In this document: piece by piece, positions 30,494 to 39,681 of the stretch
Position numbering within the stretch: the first letter of the stretch is position 1
Layout of the letters: every line of letters begins with the position of its first letter
From: Streptomyces sp. NBC_01298
Lineage (GTDB): Bacteria > Actinomycetota > Actinomycetes > Streptomycetales > Streptomycetaceae
Assembly (NCBI RefSeq): GCF_035978755.1
Contig: NZ_CP108414.1
Span: 186,001-250,000 of the forward strand
Length of the DNA: 64,000 nucleotides
Direction of reading: 5' to 3'
Program-made: the position numbers and the translations under genes
The notes under the pieces: generated by a model
Database searches by the model: none
What the model was told of the DNA's origin: nothing
Seen by the model: the letters and a program-made list of their open reading frames with translations, nothing else

Positions 30494-33274
30494 CTACGCG
30501 TACGGGATCCTCAGCACCGCCGCGTCCGTGCCCGTCTGCACCTGTGACGTGCCGTTGCCCAGCGCGTTCCAGATCTCCAGACGGACGGTGCCGTTCTTGA
30601 GTTCGCCCAGGCTCCCGGTGACGGCCTGCGCGCCGACCGCCTGCGTGTACTCCTCCCAGCCCGCGACCGGGTCGGTCGCGAAGTAGCGGAAGGTTTCGGT
30701 GCGGTCGAAGGTGCCGTCACCGGTCAGGTCGTAGCTGACCCGGACCTGCGGGGCGAGCCCGACCTTGGCGCCGGCGTCCACCCGGAGGCGGAAGGCGGTG
30801 GCGGCCCCGGCGGAGACCTTGCCGGTGACCTGCTTCGCCTCGTAGACGGTCGGCCGGTACGGGGTGCCGTCCCGGTTCACGCCGTCGGCGGAGGCCAGGG
30901 TGTCCGCGCCGGCCGGGTCGGTGGTGGCGGTGGTGAGGACGCCGCCGGTCTTGAGGCGGAAGGTGTTGCCGGTGGACGGTCCCGGCTCCTCCGGGTCCGG
31001 GTCCGGGTTTCCGGCGCCGGTGCCCGTGGCCGTGGAACGGGCCGGTACGGAAAGGGTCTTGCCGTCCGAGAAGGTCACCGTTCGGGTGGTGGAGCCGTGG
31101 TTGTGCGCGGTGTAGGTGCGGGTGCCGTTCTTGGTGAAGACGGCTGAGGTGGGCAGGTCGCCGCTGACCGTCATGTCCGGTGCGCCGAGGGTGTTGAGGG
31201 TGTTGATCCAGTGGTACGCGTGCGCCTTGGACTCACCCTGCTCGGGGGTGTAATTCCCGTTCACGCCGTCCCACTTGGCCTTCGCCGACGCCGGATCGGT
31301 CAGCGCCTCGAACTCCCAGAGCAGGTCGCGCCACTCCTGGGCCGGGCCGCCGTTCTCGCGCTCCATCTCGGCGATGTTCCGCGTGATGGCGGCCTTCTCA
31401 CGGGCCAGGTGCAGTGAACCTCCAGTCACCGGAAGGACGTTGATGCCATGGATCTCCTCCGGGTTGGCGGTCCACCAGGTGGAGTAGGCGGCGCCGCTCC
31501 CCCAGACCATGCCGACCGTGCCGTACTTGTAGGAGGCGGGGAAGACCTGTTCGCTCGCGTCGAACCAGTACTGGGTGATGGCCTCGGACTCCGTCGTCAG
31601 CAGGTAGCTGCCGAGGTCACGGAGCGAGGTGTCGCCGGTCGCCGCGCCCCAGAGCACCAGACCGGCGCTGAGGTTGATCGACTCCGACGAGGACTCCTGG
31701 TTGTTGCCCGCCGCGAAGCCCTGGTGGCCGGAGGCCCAGCTGTGGCCCGCGTACACGTCGAAGCCGCGCAGGAAGGGGTACGCCGCGTCCGTGCGGCTCG
31801 GGTTGGCGGTGTCGCGGATCAGGTGCTTGGTCATCGCGCCCCAGGCCGAGTCCGCCGCCCAGGCCGGGTCGTACTGGGCGATGATCGCGGCGGCGTAGAC
31901 GTAGTAGCTGTAGTGGAAGTGGTGGTCGTTGAGCTCGGTGTCGCTGCCGTACGAGGCCGGGTAGCCGGTGAGGGTCTTCCAGTCCTTGTCGTAGCTGAAC
32001 TCGCTCGCCCCGCCCGCCGTGAACCACTCCTGGAGCCGGCCCTTCATCAGGCCGAGGAGTTTGTCGCGGGTCGCCGTCTGGCCGATCTGGTCGGCCACGG
32101 GCACCAGTTGGGCGAGCCGGCCGAGCGCCTTGCCGGTCCAGTAGGTGTCGGTGGCCCCGGAGAACGGGTCGGAGGCATTGGCCACCTCGCCCAGGTAGCC
32201 GGCCAGCCGGGCCCGGTCGACGCCGCTGGAGGCGGGCAGGGCGGGCAGCACGCCGTTGTTCTTCTGGCTGGTGGTGAAGGAGGCGGACTCGCGCACCTTC
32301 ATGGTGCCGCGCGGCGAGACGTACGTGTACGGGGTCAGCGCGTCGGTCGTGTGCAGCCACTGGTGGCGGTAGAGGGCCTGGAGCGTACCGCGCTCGGTGC
32401 CCTCCTTCGCCTCCGTGGTCAGGGTGTAGGTCGCCCGGACGTCGCCGCCGGCGTTCTGCCAGGCCACCTGGGAGCCGGTGACGAAGCTGAACGCGTACTT
32501 GCGGTAGGTCGCGAGCGCGTCCATGGAGGGCAGGACGGCGAGCGAGAAGTAGTCCTTGCCCGCGAGTCCCGCGGTGATCGTGGTACCGGACACGGTCCAG
32601 TCGGCGCCGGTCGGGGCGAAGAGGGCGTAGTGGTGGCCGGCGACCGTGATGCCGAGGACGTTGCCGTTGTCGGCGAAGACGGTGGGCGTGGAGGCGGTCG
32701 TGACGCGGGCGTCCCCGCCCGAGCCCTTGGCGTACACGAACGGCATGCCGTGGCCGATGGTGGCCCGGAAGGTGCGCGAGCCGTCGGCCCAGTACGGGGT
32801 GACCGTCCAGTCCGACCAGGCGTCGGCCTTGGTGTCGGGAGAGTTCAGGCCGGTGAGGCCGACGGTGAGGTCGGCCTTGTGGGCGTACTCGTACTGCCGG
32901 CCGTCGCCGACTATCGCGGGCGTGGTCGGGTAGCCGACCTCCAGGCCGGAGGCCTTGGCCTGGTAGGTGAGGGGGTGACCGTACATGGGGGTGGAGTACG
33001 GGTTGTCGCCGTAGCGCTGGTAGGCGAGGGAGGTCCACCAGTCGTTGGTCGGGACCGGCTTGTCCCGGGCGGCGGCGGTGAGTTTGGGGGTGACGGGGGC
33101 GCCGGTGTTCGTCGTGGGTCCCGACGTTCCGGCAGGTCGCGCATCGGTGTAACTGCCGGACCCCGCGGGGATGGTGGCGGCGGCCGCGGGGGAAGCGGCG
33201 GGGCCCAGGCCGATGGCGGCCAGGCCGAAGGCCAGGAGCGTCGCCACTGCGGGTCTGGAGAGGGAGGCTCGCAC
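30494..33274 (-). CDS. Secreted GH81 endo-beta-1,3-glucanase
   Basis: A 926-residue exported enzyme. Residues 1-33 are a signal peptide (ending SPAAAATIP). The GH81 core spans about 60-750: PVPTNDWWTSLAYQRYGDNP, PMYGHPLTYQAKASGLEVGY, then the catalytic region with Asp 450 in LNDHHFHYSYYVYAAA and the Glu pair 527/531 in NNQESSSESINLSAG. A Pro/Asp linker (PDPDPEEPGPS, about 780) leads to a 140-residue beta-sandwich tail (TFRLKTGGVLTT to AVLRIPYA), a probable glucan-binding domain. It cuts beta-1,3-glucans such as laminarin, curdlan or fungal wall glucan outside the cell. Its promoter (TTGACA-N18-TACGTT) is overlaid by a LacI-type operator. It converges on the lacI-type gene. Confidence 0.95.
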   Translation of the reverse strand: MRASLSRPAVATLLAFGLAAIGLGPAASPAAAATIPAGSGSYTDARPAGTSGPTTNTGAPVTPKLTAAARDKPVPTNDWWTSLAYQRYGDNPYSTPMYGHPLTYQAKASGLEVGYPTTPAIVGDGRQYEYAHKADLTVGLTGLNSPDTKADAWSDWTVTPYWADGSRTFRATIGHGMPFVYAKGSGGDARVTTASTPTVFADNGNVLGITVAGHHYALFAPTGADWTVSGTTITAGLAGKDYFSLAVLPSMDALATYRKYAFSFVTGSQVAWQNAGGDVRATYTLTTEAKEGTERGTLQALYRHQWLHTTDALTPYTYVSPRGTMKVRESASFTTSQKNNGVLPALPASSGVDRARLAGYLGEVANASDPFSGATDTYWTGKALGRLAQLVPVADQIGQTATRDKLLGLMKGRLQEWFTAGGASEFSYDKDWKTLTGYPASYGSDTELNDHHFHYSYYVYAAAIIAQYDPAWAADSAWGAMTKHLIRDTANPSRTDAAYPFLRGFDVYAGHSWASGHQGFAAGNNQESSSESINLSAGLVLWGAATGDTSLRDLGSYLLTTESEAITQYWFDASEQVFPASYKYGTVGMVWGSGAAYSTWWTANPEEIHGINVLPVTGGSLHLAREKAAITRNIAEMERENGGPAQEWRDLLWEFEALTDPASAKAKWDGVNGNYTPEQGESKAHAYHWINTLNTLGAPDMTVSGDLPTSAVFTKNGTRTYTAHNHGSTTRTVTFSDGKTLSVPARSTATGTGAGNPDPDPEEPGPSTGNTFRLKTGGVLTTATTDPAGADTLASADGVNRDGTPYRPTVYEAKQVTGKVSAGAATAFRLRVDAGAKVGLAPQVRVSYDLTGDGTFDRTETFRYFATDPVAGWEEYTQAVGAQAVTGSLGELKNGTVRLEIWNALGNGTSQVQTGTDAAVLRIPYA

Positions 33275-33312
33275 GAAACTGCACCTCGATCACGTGGGGG
33301 GAAGAGCGCGTT

Positions 33313-33326
33313 CGAGAGCGCTCTCA
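33313..33326. promoter_or_regulatory. LacI-type operator at the GH81 promoter
   Basis: GAGAGC-GCTCTC (33314-33325) is a perfect 12-bp palindrome within TGAGAGCGCTCTCG when read on the minus strand. It lies 10 bases downstream of the GH81 -10 element, around +4 to +17, an ideal place for repression. Confidence 0.75.
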
Positions 33327-33336
33327 AGTGCCATGG

Positions 33337-33366
33337 AACGTAAATCTCCTGAAACCTGGGTGTCAA
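33337..33366 (-). promoter_or_regulatory. GH81 promoter
   Basis: TTGACA at 33366-33361 and TACGTT at 33342-33337 are separated by 18 bases on the minus strand, a good match to the housekeeping (HrdB) consensus. The start codon lies about 62 bases downstream of the -10. Confidence 0.6.
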
Positions 33367-33465
33367 GAGAGCGTGCATAAAGGGGAGTTAGCCGCAACGC
33401 CAAGCTGTTATGTGTTCGAGTCTTGACGGGGAGGGGTCGACGGGAGACGCTCCAGACGCAAGAAC

Positions 33466-33479
33466 TGAGAGCGCTCTCA
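33466..33479. promoter_or_regulatory. LacI-type operator upstream of the sugar-binding-protein gene
   Basis: TGAGAGC-GCTCTCA (33466-33479) is a perfect 14-bp palindrome, the best copy in the window. It lies 48 bases before the ATG of the binding-protein gene and about 15 bases after a possible promoter (TTGACG 33423-33428, N17, GACGCT 33446-33451). Confidence 0.8.
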
Positions 33480-33527
33480 ATCGGCTCTCCAGCGTTCCGT
33501 TCATCCTGAAGTCAAGGGAGGCTTCCC

Positions 33528-34832
33528 ATGCCCATCGCCCGAGCCGCCAAGAGAGCCACGGCCCGCCTCGGCGCCGTCGTCCTCACAGGAGCCCTCCTCG
33601 CCGCCTGCGGGTCCGGCGCCTCGCCGGACTCCTCCGACGGCGCGGGCGAAGAGGTCACCCTCACGGTCGACCTCTTCGGATCCTTCGGGTTCAAGGAGGC
33701 GGGGCTCTACGAGGAGTACCAGAAGCTCCACCCCGGCGTGACGATCAAGCAGAGCGACACTCAGGACGAGGCCGACTACTGGAAGTCGCTCCAGACCCGC
33801 CTCGCGGGTGGCGGCGGGCTCGCGGACGTGCAGGGGGTCGAGGTGGGCCGGATCGCGTCGGTCACCCAGCAGCAGTCCGACAAGTTCCAGGACCTGAAGG
33901 CGTTCGGGGCCGACAAGCTCAAGGGCCAGTTCGCCGAGGCCAAGTGGTCGGCGGCGACCACGAAGGACGGCAAGGTCCTCGGCCTCGGCACGGACGTGGG
34001 CCCCGAGGCCATGTGCTTCCGCACCGACCTCTTCCAGCAGGCCGGTCTCCCCACCGACCGCGAGGAGCTCGCGAAGAAGTGGTCCACCTGGGACGGCTAC
34101 CTGGAGCTGGGCAAGGAGTACAAGAAGAAGGCCCCCGCCCAGAGCGCCTGGCTGGACAGCGTCGGCTCCCTCTACGGGGTCATGATCGGCCAGGAGAAGG
34201 AGCGGTACTACAACGCCGCCGGCGAGATGATCTACGAGACGAACCCGGCGGTCAAGACGGCCTGGGACACCTCCGTGAAGGCGGCCGAGGCCGGCCTGAG
34301 CGCCAAGCTCGACCAGTGGTCCCCGCAGTGGAACCAGGCCTTCGCCGCCGGTTCGTTCGCCACCATCCCGTGCCCGGCCTGGATGCTCTGCTACGTCAAG
34401 GGCCAGGCCGGCGCCTCGGGCCAGGGGAAGTGGGACGTCGCCAAGCTCCCCGGCGGCGCGGGCAACTGGGGCGGCTCGTACCTCGCCATCCCCCGTGCGG
34501 CCAAGCACAAGGAGGAGGCGTACAAACTGATCGAGTGGCTCACCGCGCCCGAGCAGCAGGCGAAGGTCTTCCAGAAGCAGGGCAACTTCCCCTCCTCGAC
34601 GGGCGCGATCGCGAAGATCTCGGACGCCGTGGACCCGTACTTCTCGGGCGCCCCGATCGGCCGGATCTTCGGTGACGCGGCCAAGGAGTCCCCGGTCCAG
34701 GTCCTGGGCGTGCACGACCAGAACGTGATGCAGCAGCTGACGAACGCGCTGAGCGAGGTCGAGCGCAAGGGAGTCTCCTCGGACAAGGCGTGGGAGACGG
34801 CGAAGAAGGGCGTGGCGAACGTGACCGGCTGA
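33528..34832 (+). CDS. Sugar ABC transporter substrate-binding lipoprotein
   Basis: A 434-residue lipoprotein: residues 1-27 are the signal with lipobox LLAAC. The mature protein is a family-1 extracellular solute-binding protein (VTLTVDLFGSFGFKEAGLYE, EYQKLHPGVTIKQSDTQDE, TDVGPEAMCFRTDLFQQAGL, WGGSYLAIPRAAKHKEEAYK), of the CebE type that binds gluco-oligosaccharides. ATG 33528 has AGGGAGG about seven bases before it. First gene of the operon with two permeases and a beta-glucosidase, and under a LacI-type operator. It is expected to capture the oligosaccharides released by the GH81 enzyme. No ATPase gene is present, as in MsiK-dependent systems. Confidence 0.95.
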   Translation: MPIARAAKRATARLGAVVLTGALLAACGSGASPDSSDGAGEEVTLTVDLFGSFGFKEAGLYEEYQKLHPGVTIKQSDTQDEADYWKSLQTRLAGGGGLADVQGVEVGRIASVTQQQSDKFQDLKAFGADKLKGQFAEAKWSAATTKDGKVLGLGTDVGPEAMCFRTDLFQQAGLPTDREELAKKWSTWDGYLELGKEYKKKAPAQSAWLDSVGSLYGVMIGQEKERYYNAAGEMIYETNPAVKTAWDTSVKAAEAGLSAKLDQWSPQWNQAFAAGSFATIPCPAWMLCYVKGQAGASGQGKWDVAKLPGGAGNWGGSYLAIPRAAKHKEEAYKLIEWLTAPEQQAKVFQKQGNFPSSTGAIAKISDAVDPYFSGAPIGRIFGDAAKESPVQVLGVHDQNVMQQLTNALSEVERKGVSSDKAWETAKKGVANVTG

Positions 34833-34861
34833 CGCCGGCCGCGGGACCGGCCGCACCCGGC

Positions 34862-34943
34862 CCTCCCGCCCCCTCGCCTCCTCCCGCCCCCTCGCCTCCT
34901 CCCGCCCCCTCGCCCCTCCTGCCCTCTCGCCCCCTCCTGCCCC
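34862..34943. repeat. 18-bp pyrimidine-rich tandem repeat
   Basis: About three copies of an 18-bp unit containing CTCCCGCCCCCTCG, then degenerate copies, fill most of the 130-base gap between the binding-protein stop and the first permease start. The plus strand contains almost only C and T. In the mRNA this is an unstructured, ribosome-site-free spacer. Confidence 0.75.
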
Positions 34944-34964
34944 GATCCACCGAAGGGCCGCTTC

Positions 34965-35966
34965 GTGTCCCCCACCTCCACGGCGAAGGCCGGACCCCGC
35001 CCGGCCAGAATCGGATCCGGTTCCGGATCCGGTCCCGGGACCGGCCCGGACGACGGTCCGGCCGCCGCTCTCCGGCGCAGCTGGCGCAAGGCCTCCCCGT
35101 ACGCCTACATCGCCCCCTTCTTCACCCTGTTCCTCGCCTTCGGCCTCTTCCCGCTCCTCTACACGGCGTTCGTCTCCCTCTACCGCGTCGAGCTCCAGAC
35201 GAGCGGTGACATGGAGTGGCGGGGCATCGCCAACTACACCGCGCTCTTCACCGACGAGTACTTCTGGACCGCGCTGCGCAACACCTTCACCATCGGCGTG
35301 CTGTCCACCGTGCCGCAGCTCGCGATGGCGCTGGGCCTGGCCCACCTGCTCAACTACAAGCTGCGCGGGCGGACGTTCATCAGGACCGCGGTCCTGCTCC
35401 CCTACGCGACGTCCGTCGCCGCCGCCACGCTCGTCTTCGCGCAGCTCTTCGGCCGCGACTTCGGGCTGATCAACTACGTGATCGGGCTCATCGGTGTCGG
35501 CCCGGTGGACTGGCAGACGGGCACGGTCGCCTCGCAGATCGCGGTGTCGACGATCGTGATCTGGCGCTGGACCGGCTACAACGCGCTGATCTACCTGGCG
35601 GGCATGCAGTCGATCCCGCACGAGCTGTACGAGGCCGCGGCGATCGACGGGGCCTCTCGCTGGCGGCAGTTCATCCACGTGACCCTCCCCGGACTGCGGC
35701 CGACCATCGTCTTCACGGTGATCGTTTCCACGATCGGCGCGACCCAGCTCTTCGGTGAGCCCCTGCTGTTCGAGGGGTCCATCTCCGGCGGCATCTCGCA
35801 CCAGTACCAGACCCTCGGCCTGTACATGTACGAGCAGGGCTGGGGCTTCTTCCACCTGGGGCGGGCCGCGGCCATCGCCTGGGTGATGTTCGTCCTGATC
35901 GTGGTGCTCGTCGGGGTCAACGCCCTGATCGCGCGCCGCCGCGCACGCAAGGAGGCCGGCCGATGA
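34965..35966 (+). CDS. Sugar ABC transporter permease (CebF/MalF-like)
   Basis: A 333-residue permease from GTG 34965 (AAGGG site seven bases upstream). After a Gly/Pro/Ser-rich cytoplasmic start comes the first helix (AYIAPFFTLFLAFGLFPLLY) and then five more. The EAA coupling loop is EAAAIDGASRWRQFIHVTLP, which contacts the ATPase. NTFTIGVLSTVPQLAMALGL is typical of carbohydrate uptake family 1 permeases. It pairs with the next gene to form the channel. The following start codon overlaps its stop by 4 bp. Confidence 0.95.
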   Translation: MSPTSTAKAGPRPARIGSGSGSGPGTGPDDGPAAALRRSWRKASPYAYIAPFFTLFLAFGLFPLLYTAFVSLYRVELQTSGDMEWRGIANYTALFTDEYFWTALRNTFTIGVLSTVPQLAMALGLAHLLNYKLRGRTFIRTAVLLPYATSVAAATLVFAQLFGRDFGLINYVIGLIGVGPVDWQTGTVASQIAVSTIVIWRWTGYNALIYLAGMQSIPHELYEAAAIDGASRWRQFIHVTLPGLRPTIVFTVIVSTIGATQLFGEPLLFEGSISGGISHQYQTLGLYMYEQGWGFFHLGRAAAIAWVMFVLIVVLVGVNALIARRRARKEAGR

Positions 35967-36901
35967 CCGCGCTCGCCCCACCGCCGGCCGCGCCCGGAAA
36001 GCGCCGCCCTCCGCGGGTGCGGCCCGGCAGCCGCCCGTGGTTCCGGTCCCGCTTCCGGTTCCGAAAGGGCGGTGGAGCCGGGAAGACGATGACGGGCGGC
36101 TGGATCGCCTACCTCATCCTCGGATGCGCGCTGCTGGTCTCGGCGTTCCCCTTCTACTGGACGATCGTCGCGGCCAGCCGGTCCAACGCGGACCTGGCGC
36201 GGGTGCCTCCGAGCCTGCTGCCCGGACCGAACCTGATGAAGAACTTCGAGGCGGTCCTCGAAGAGGCCGACATAGGCAAGGCGCTGCTGAACTCGCTGAT
36301 CGTCTCCGGGTCCGTCACCCTGGGAACGGTGCTCTCCTGCACGCTCGCCGGCTTCGCCTTCGCCAAGCTCAGGTTCCGGGGCCGGGGCGCACTGCTGACG
36401 CTGACGATCGGGACGATGATGATCCCGCCGCAGCTCGGTGTGATTCCGCTGTTCATGCTGATCGCCGAACTCCAGTGGGTGAACCAGCTCCAGGCGGTGA
36501 TCCTGCCGGGTCTGGTGTCGGCGTTCGGGGTGTTCTTCATGCGCCAGTACCTGATCCAGTCGTTGCCGGACGAACTGATCGAGGCGGCGCGCGTGGACGG
36601 GGCCTCCACAGCACGCGTCTTCTGGTCGATCGTGATCCCGATCGCGCGGCCCGGCATGGCGGTGCTAGGGATGCTCACGTTCATGGCGTCGTGGAACGAC
36701 TTCTTCTGGCCGGTCGTCGCGCTGTCCTCACAGGAGCCGACCGTGCAGGTCGCGCTGCGGCAGCTCGGCGGCGGCTACGTCAACGACCAGTCGGTCATCA
36801 TGGCCGGCACGCTGCTCGGCACCCTGCCGGTGCTGCTCGTCTTCGGCCTGCTGGGCCGGCAGATCGTCGGCGGCATCATGCAGGGGGCCGTCAAGGGCTG
36901 A
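35963..36901 (+). CDS. Sugar ABC transporter permease (CebG/MalG-like)
   Basis: A 312-residue permease with six helices. Its EAA loop is [20 protein letters not shown], and it has FSVPFY-type openings ([19 protein letters not shown]) and [20 protein letters not shown], usual for MalG-type partners. ATG 35963 overlaps the stop of the preceding permease (ATGA), so both subunits are made together. About 30 basic/Pro residues precede the first helix ([17 protein letters not shown]). With the previous permease it makes the oligosaccharide channel. Confidence 0.95.
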   Translation: MTALAPPPAAPGKRRPPRVRPGSRPWFRSRFRFRKGGGAGKTMTGGWIAYLILGCALLVSAFPFYWTIVAASRSNADLARVPPSLLPGPNLMKNFEAVLEEADIGKALLNSLIVSGSVTLGTVLSCTLAGFAFAKLRFRGRGALLTLTIGTMMIPPQLGVIPLFMLIAELQWVNQLQAVILPGLVSAFGVFFMRQYLIQSLPDELIEAARVDGASTARVFWSIVIPIARPGMAVLGMLTFMASWNDFFWPVVALSSQEPTVQVALRQLGGGYVNDQSVIMAGTLLGTLPVLLVFGLLGRQIVGGIMQGAVKG

Positions 36902-37007
36902 CGCGTCCATGCCTTCCGGTGCCCGGTGCGAGCCCTGCCCCACCGCGGCCCGTCCGATCGTCCCGCTCTCCTTCCCCCCTCCCCCTACTTCCTGGAGTGT
37001 CCGCCTC

Positions 37008-38435
37008 ATGACCGCTGTCGACGCCCGCCCGGCGACCTCCACGGGCACCCGCCCCGGGACCGGGACGGGGCTCCGTTTCCCCACCGGATTCCGTTGGGGC
37101 ACGGCCACCTCCGCCTACCAGATCGAGGGCGCCGCGACCGAGAACGGCCGGACGCCCTCCATCTGGGACACCTTCAGCCGTATGCCCGGCAAGGTCCACA
37201 ACGGTGACACCGGTGACATCGCCGCCGACCACCTGCACCGGATGCCCGACGACGTGCAGCTGATGAAGGAGCTGGGCGTCACGGACTACCGCTTCTCCGT
37301 GTCCTGGTCCCGGGTCCAGCCGACGGGGCGGGGCCCGGCCGTGGAGCGCGGCCTGGACTTCTACCGCCGTTTGGTGGACGAGCTGCTGGCGAACGGGATC
37401 AGGCCGGTCGCGACGCTCTACCACTGGGACCTCCCGCAGGAGCTGGAGGACGCGGGCGGCTGGCCGGAGCGGGACACCGCCCAGCGGTTCGCGGATTACG
37501 CGGACCTGGTGGCCCGGGCGCTGGGCGACCGGGTGCCGACGTGGACGACGCTGAACGAGCCCTGGTGCGGGGCGTTCCTCGGGTACGGAAACGGGCTCCA
37601 CGCCCCCGGCCGCACCAGCAACCTCGCCGCGCTGCGAGCCGCCCACCACTTCAACCTGGCGCACGGCGGCGCCGCCCGCGTCCTGCGGGACCGCCTCCCG
37701 TCCACCGCCGAGATCTCACTGACGCTGAACCTCCATGCCCTGCGCCCGTTGACGGACACCGCGGCGGACCTCGACGCGGTGCGCCGGATCGACGCGGTGG
37801 CGAACCGGATCTTCATGGACCCGGTCTTCCACGGGCGCCTGCCCCAGGACCTGGTGGAGGACACGGCGGGGGTGACGGACTGGTCGTTCGTCCGGGACGG
37901 TGACCTGGAGGTCACGTCTACCCCGATCGACTCGCTGGGCATCAACTACTACTCCCCCAGCGTGGTTTCGGCCGGCTCGTCGGCTTCCCCCGCGCCCTGG
38001 GCGGGGGCCGAGGAGCACGTGGCGTTCACCCCGGCGGCGGGGCCGCGCACGGCGATGGACTGGCCGGTGGACGCGAACGGCCTGTACGAGCTGCTGACCC
38101 GGCTGCGCGACGAACTCCCGCACCTCCCCCTCATGGTGACGGAGAACGGGGCGGCGTACGAGGACTACGCGGACCCGGCCGGGGAGGTCCACGACCCGGA
38201 GCGGGTGGAGTACCTGGACGCGCACCTGACGGCCGTGCACCGGGCGATCCAGGACGGGGTGGACGTGCGCGGCTACTTCCTGTGGAGCCTGCTCGACAAC
38301 TTCGAGTGGTCCTACGGCTACAGCAAGCGCTTCGGCATCGTCCACGTGGACTTCGCCTCCCAGCGCCGGACGGTGAAGGACAGCGCGCGATGGTACGCGG
38401 AGGTGATCGCGCGGGGTGGGCTGGCGCGGGACTGA
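37008..38435 (+). CDS. GH1 beta-glucosidase
   Basis: A 475-residue cytoplasmic enzyme of the GH1 (beta/alpha)8 family. The N-terminal signature is [20 protein letters not shown]; the acid/base Glu 184 lies in [10 protein letters not shown]; the nucleophile Glu 379 is in [11 protein letters not shown]; the C-terminal [20 protein letters not shown] is also diagnostic. It would split imported beta-gluco-oligosaccharides to glucose, the last step of the pathway started by GH81. No signal peptide. ATG 37008 follows a GGAG at 36993-36996; the frame is open to 36909 but that part lacks family similarity. Last gene of the operon, BglC-like in position. Confidence 0.95.
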   Translation: MTAVDARPATSTGTRPGTGTGLRFPTGFRWGTATSAYQIEGAATENGRTPSIWDTFSRMPGKVHNGDTGDIAADHLHRMPDDVQLMKELGVTDYRFSVSWSRVQPTGRGPAVERGLDFYRRLVDELLANGIRPVATLYHWDLPQELEDAGGWPERDTAQRFADYADLVARALGDRVPTWTTLNEPWCGAFLGYGNGLHAPGRTSNLAALRAAHHFNLAHGGAARVLRDRLPSTAEISLTLNLHALRPLTDTAADLDAVRRIDAVANRIFMDPVFHGRLPQDLVEDTAGVTDWSFVRDGDLEVTSTPIDSLGINYYSPSVVSAGSSASPAPWAGAEEHVAFTPAAGPRTAMDWPVDANGLYELLTRLRDELPHLPLMVTENGAAYEDYADPAGEVHDPERVEYLDAHLTAVHRAIQDGVDVRGYFLWSLLDNFEWSYGYSKRFGIVHVDFASQRRTVKDSARWYAEVIARGGLARD

Positions 38436-38451
38436 GGGGACGTCTCTCCTG

Positions 38452-38484
38452 CTCGCGGCCGTGGGAGCGCCCCAGGGCCGCGAG
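38452..38484 (+). terminator. Terminator of the glucan operon, followed by GCGAGTGCCGC repeats
   Basis: CTCGCGGCC (38452-38460) pairs with GGCCGCGAG (38476-38484) around a 15-base loop, 17 bases after the beta-glucosidase stop. Immediately after, GCGAGTGCCGC occurs three times up to 38518. Confidence 0.5.
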
Positions 38485-38551
38485 TGCCGCAAGGCCCGCG
38501 AGTGCCGCGAGTGCCGCACCACGGGACAGCGACGCGCCGTAGTCTCGGGCC

Positions 38552-38878
38552 GTGCACGAAAACGAGATCAAACTCAAAGCCATCGCCGCACTCACCGCCC
38601 TGCGCGCGGATGTCGGCGAAGGCGTCGCCTCCGAGCTGCTGGCGGAAGTGACCCCCGATCACTTCCTGGTGCCGGAGGGAGCCGCCCCGGAGGAAGTCGG
38701 CAGCGCCGTGCTCGATCAGCTCTCCGCACCGCTGAGCGCTCTGGTCAACGGTTTCATCGCCGCCTTCGCCGCGGTCGCCTACGCGTACGACCAGACCGGC
38801 GCGGAGCCCGGTACCGATGCGCTCCTGCAGGAACTCGCGCTTCGACTCGCCCGCGAGGACGGTCAGGAGTCGCCCTGA
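38552..38878 (+). CDS. Small helical protein, unknown function
   Basis: A 108-residue acidic protein starting at GTG 38552. It looks fully helical: NEIKLKAIAALTALRADVGE, VASELLAEVTPDHFLVPEGA, then a moderately hydrophobic helix SALVNGFIAAFAAVAYAYDQ and a C-terminal LLQELALRLAREDGQE. No signal peptide or recognisable motif. Codon usage is Streptomyces-like, which supports it being a real gene. It lies alone between the glucan operon and a VOC gene on the same strand. Confidence 0.65.
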   Translation: MHENEIKLKAIAALTALRADVGEGVASELLAEVTPDHFLVPEGAAPEEVGSAVLDQLSAPLSALVNGFIAAFAAVAYAYDQTGAEPGTDALLQELALRLAREDGQESP

Positions 38879-39183
38879 CCGGTATGCGCCCGCCCCTCCT
38901 CGGCACCATCGCCCCAAGAGCGCCGGACCAGTCGCTTCCTCCCTCAACACCACGCCTCACAGGGCGACTTGGCGGTGCTGCGAAGGTCCTTGCGGACAAG
39001 GGTGGTTGGCGTGGTCACGGTCCCGGGGCGGCCCGAGGGACCGTGCCGCACCGACCGGCCGGCCGGCCGGCCGAGGGGGCATCGCCGAATTCTTTGCCGC
39101 GTGCCGCGTTTCGGCTCGCCCGGGGGCCGCCCGTGGGCCACGGTGGACCTTCCCGCACCATTCGTGTTCCGAGGAGGCCCGTC
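38879..39183. other. Intergenic, nothing functional recognised
   Basis: About 300 bases without a convincing gene. They contain a short (GGCC)n run at 39057-39073 that is self-complementary and may form a hairpin. The ribosome site GAGGAGG at its right end belongs to the VOC gene. Confidence 0.55.
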
Positions 39184-39615
39184 ATGAACTGGACGCTCGA
39201 AGTGGTCCTGGTCCCTGTCACCGACATGGACCGGTCGAAGGAGTTCTACGCTGACAAGGTCGGCTTCACCCTCGACCTCGACAGCGAGGTCGCGCCCGGC
39301 GTCCGCATCATCCAGCTGACCCCGCCCGGCTCGCGCTGCTCGATCGCGCTGGAGCACGGGATGCCCCCGGCGCCCGGTGCGCGCCAGATGGCACCGGGCA
39401 CCTTGCAGGGCCTGCAGCTCTGCGTCACCGACATCGAGGCCGCGCGGGAGGAGCTGACGGTGCGCGGTGTGGAGGTGTCGCCGGTGCGGCACGTCGGGGA
39501 GAAGGGCTGGGAGGACGGCAAGGGCGACACCTGGAACTCCTTCCTGACCTTCACCGACCCGGACGGCAACGGCTGGGTCGTCCAGGAAGCGCCCTCGGAG
39601 CTGTCGGCGCGCTGA
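39184..39615 (+). CDS. VOC (glyoxalase/bleomycin-resistance fold) protein
   Basis: A 143-residue vicinal-oxygen-chelate protein with two beta-alpha-beta-beta-beta modules: EVVLVPVTDMDRSKEFYADK with GFTLDLDSEVAPGVRIIQLT, then LQGLQLCVTDIEAAREELTV and the closing FLTFTDPDGNGWVVQEAP. The last motif (DPDGNxW) is the standard VOC end. ATG 39184 is preceded by GAGGAGG. VOC proteins can be isomerases, dioxygenases or drug binders; function here unknown. A GEKGWEDGKGDTWNS loop is characteristic of a frequent streptomycete subgroup. Confidence 0.88.
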   Translation: MNWTLEVVLVPVTDMDRSKEFYADKVGFTLDLDSEVAPGVRIIQLTPPGSRCSIALEHGMPPAPGARQMAPGTLQGLQLCVTDIEAAREELTVRGVEVSPVRHVGEKGWEDGKGDTWNSFLTFTDPDGNGWVVQEAPSELSAR

Positions 39616-39681
39616 CGACACACTGCCGGTAGGGCCCCCCTTCGACGCCCGCCGGCACGACCGGCGGGAGGGGCGACGGCG

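Noticed and set aside
33528..38435. A missing ATPase gene hidden in the glucan operon.
   Set aside because: All gaps between the genes are short and contain no Walker motif in any frame; a shared MsiK-type ATPase elsewhere is the simpler view.
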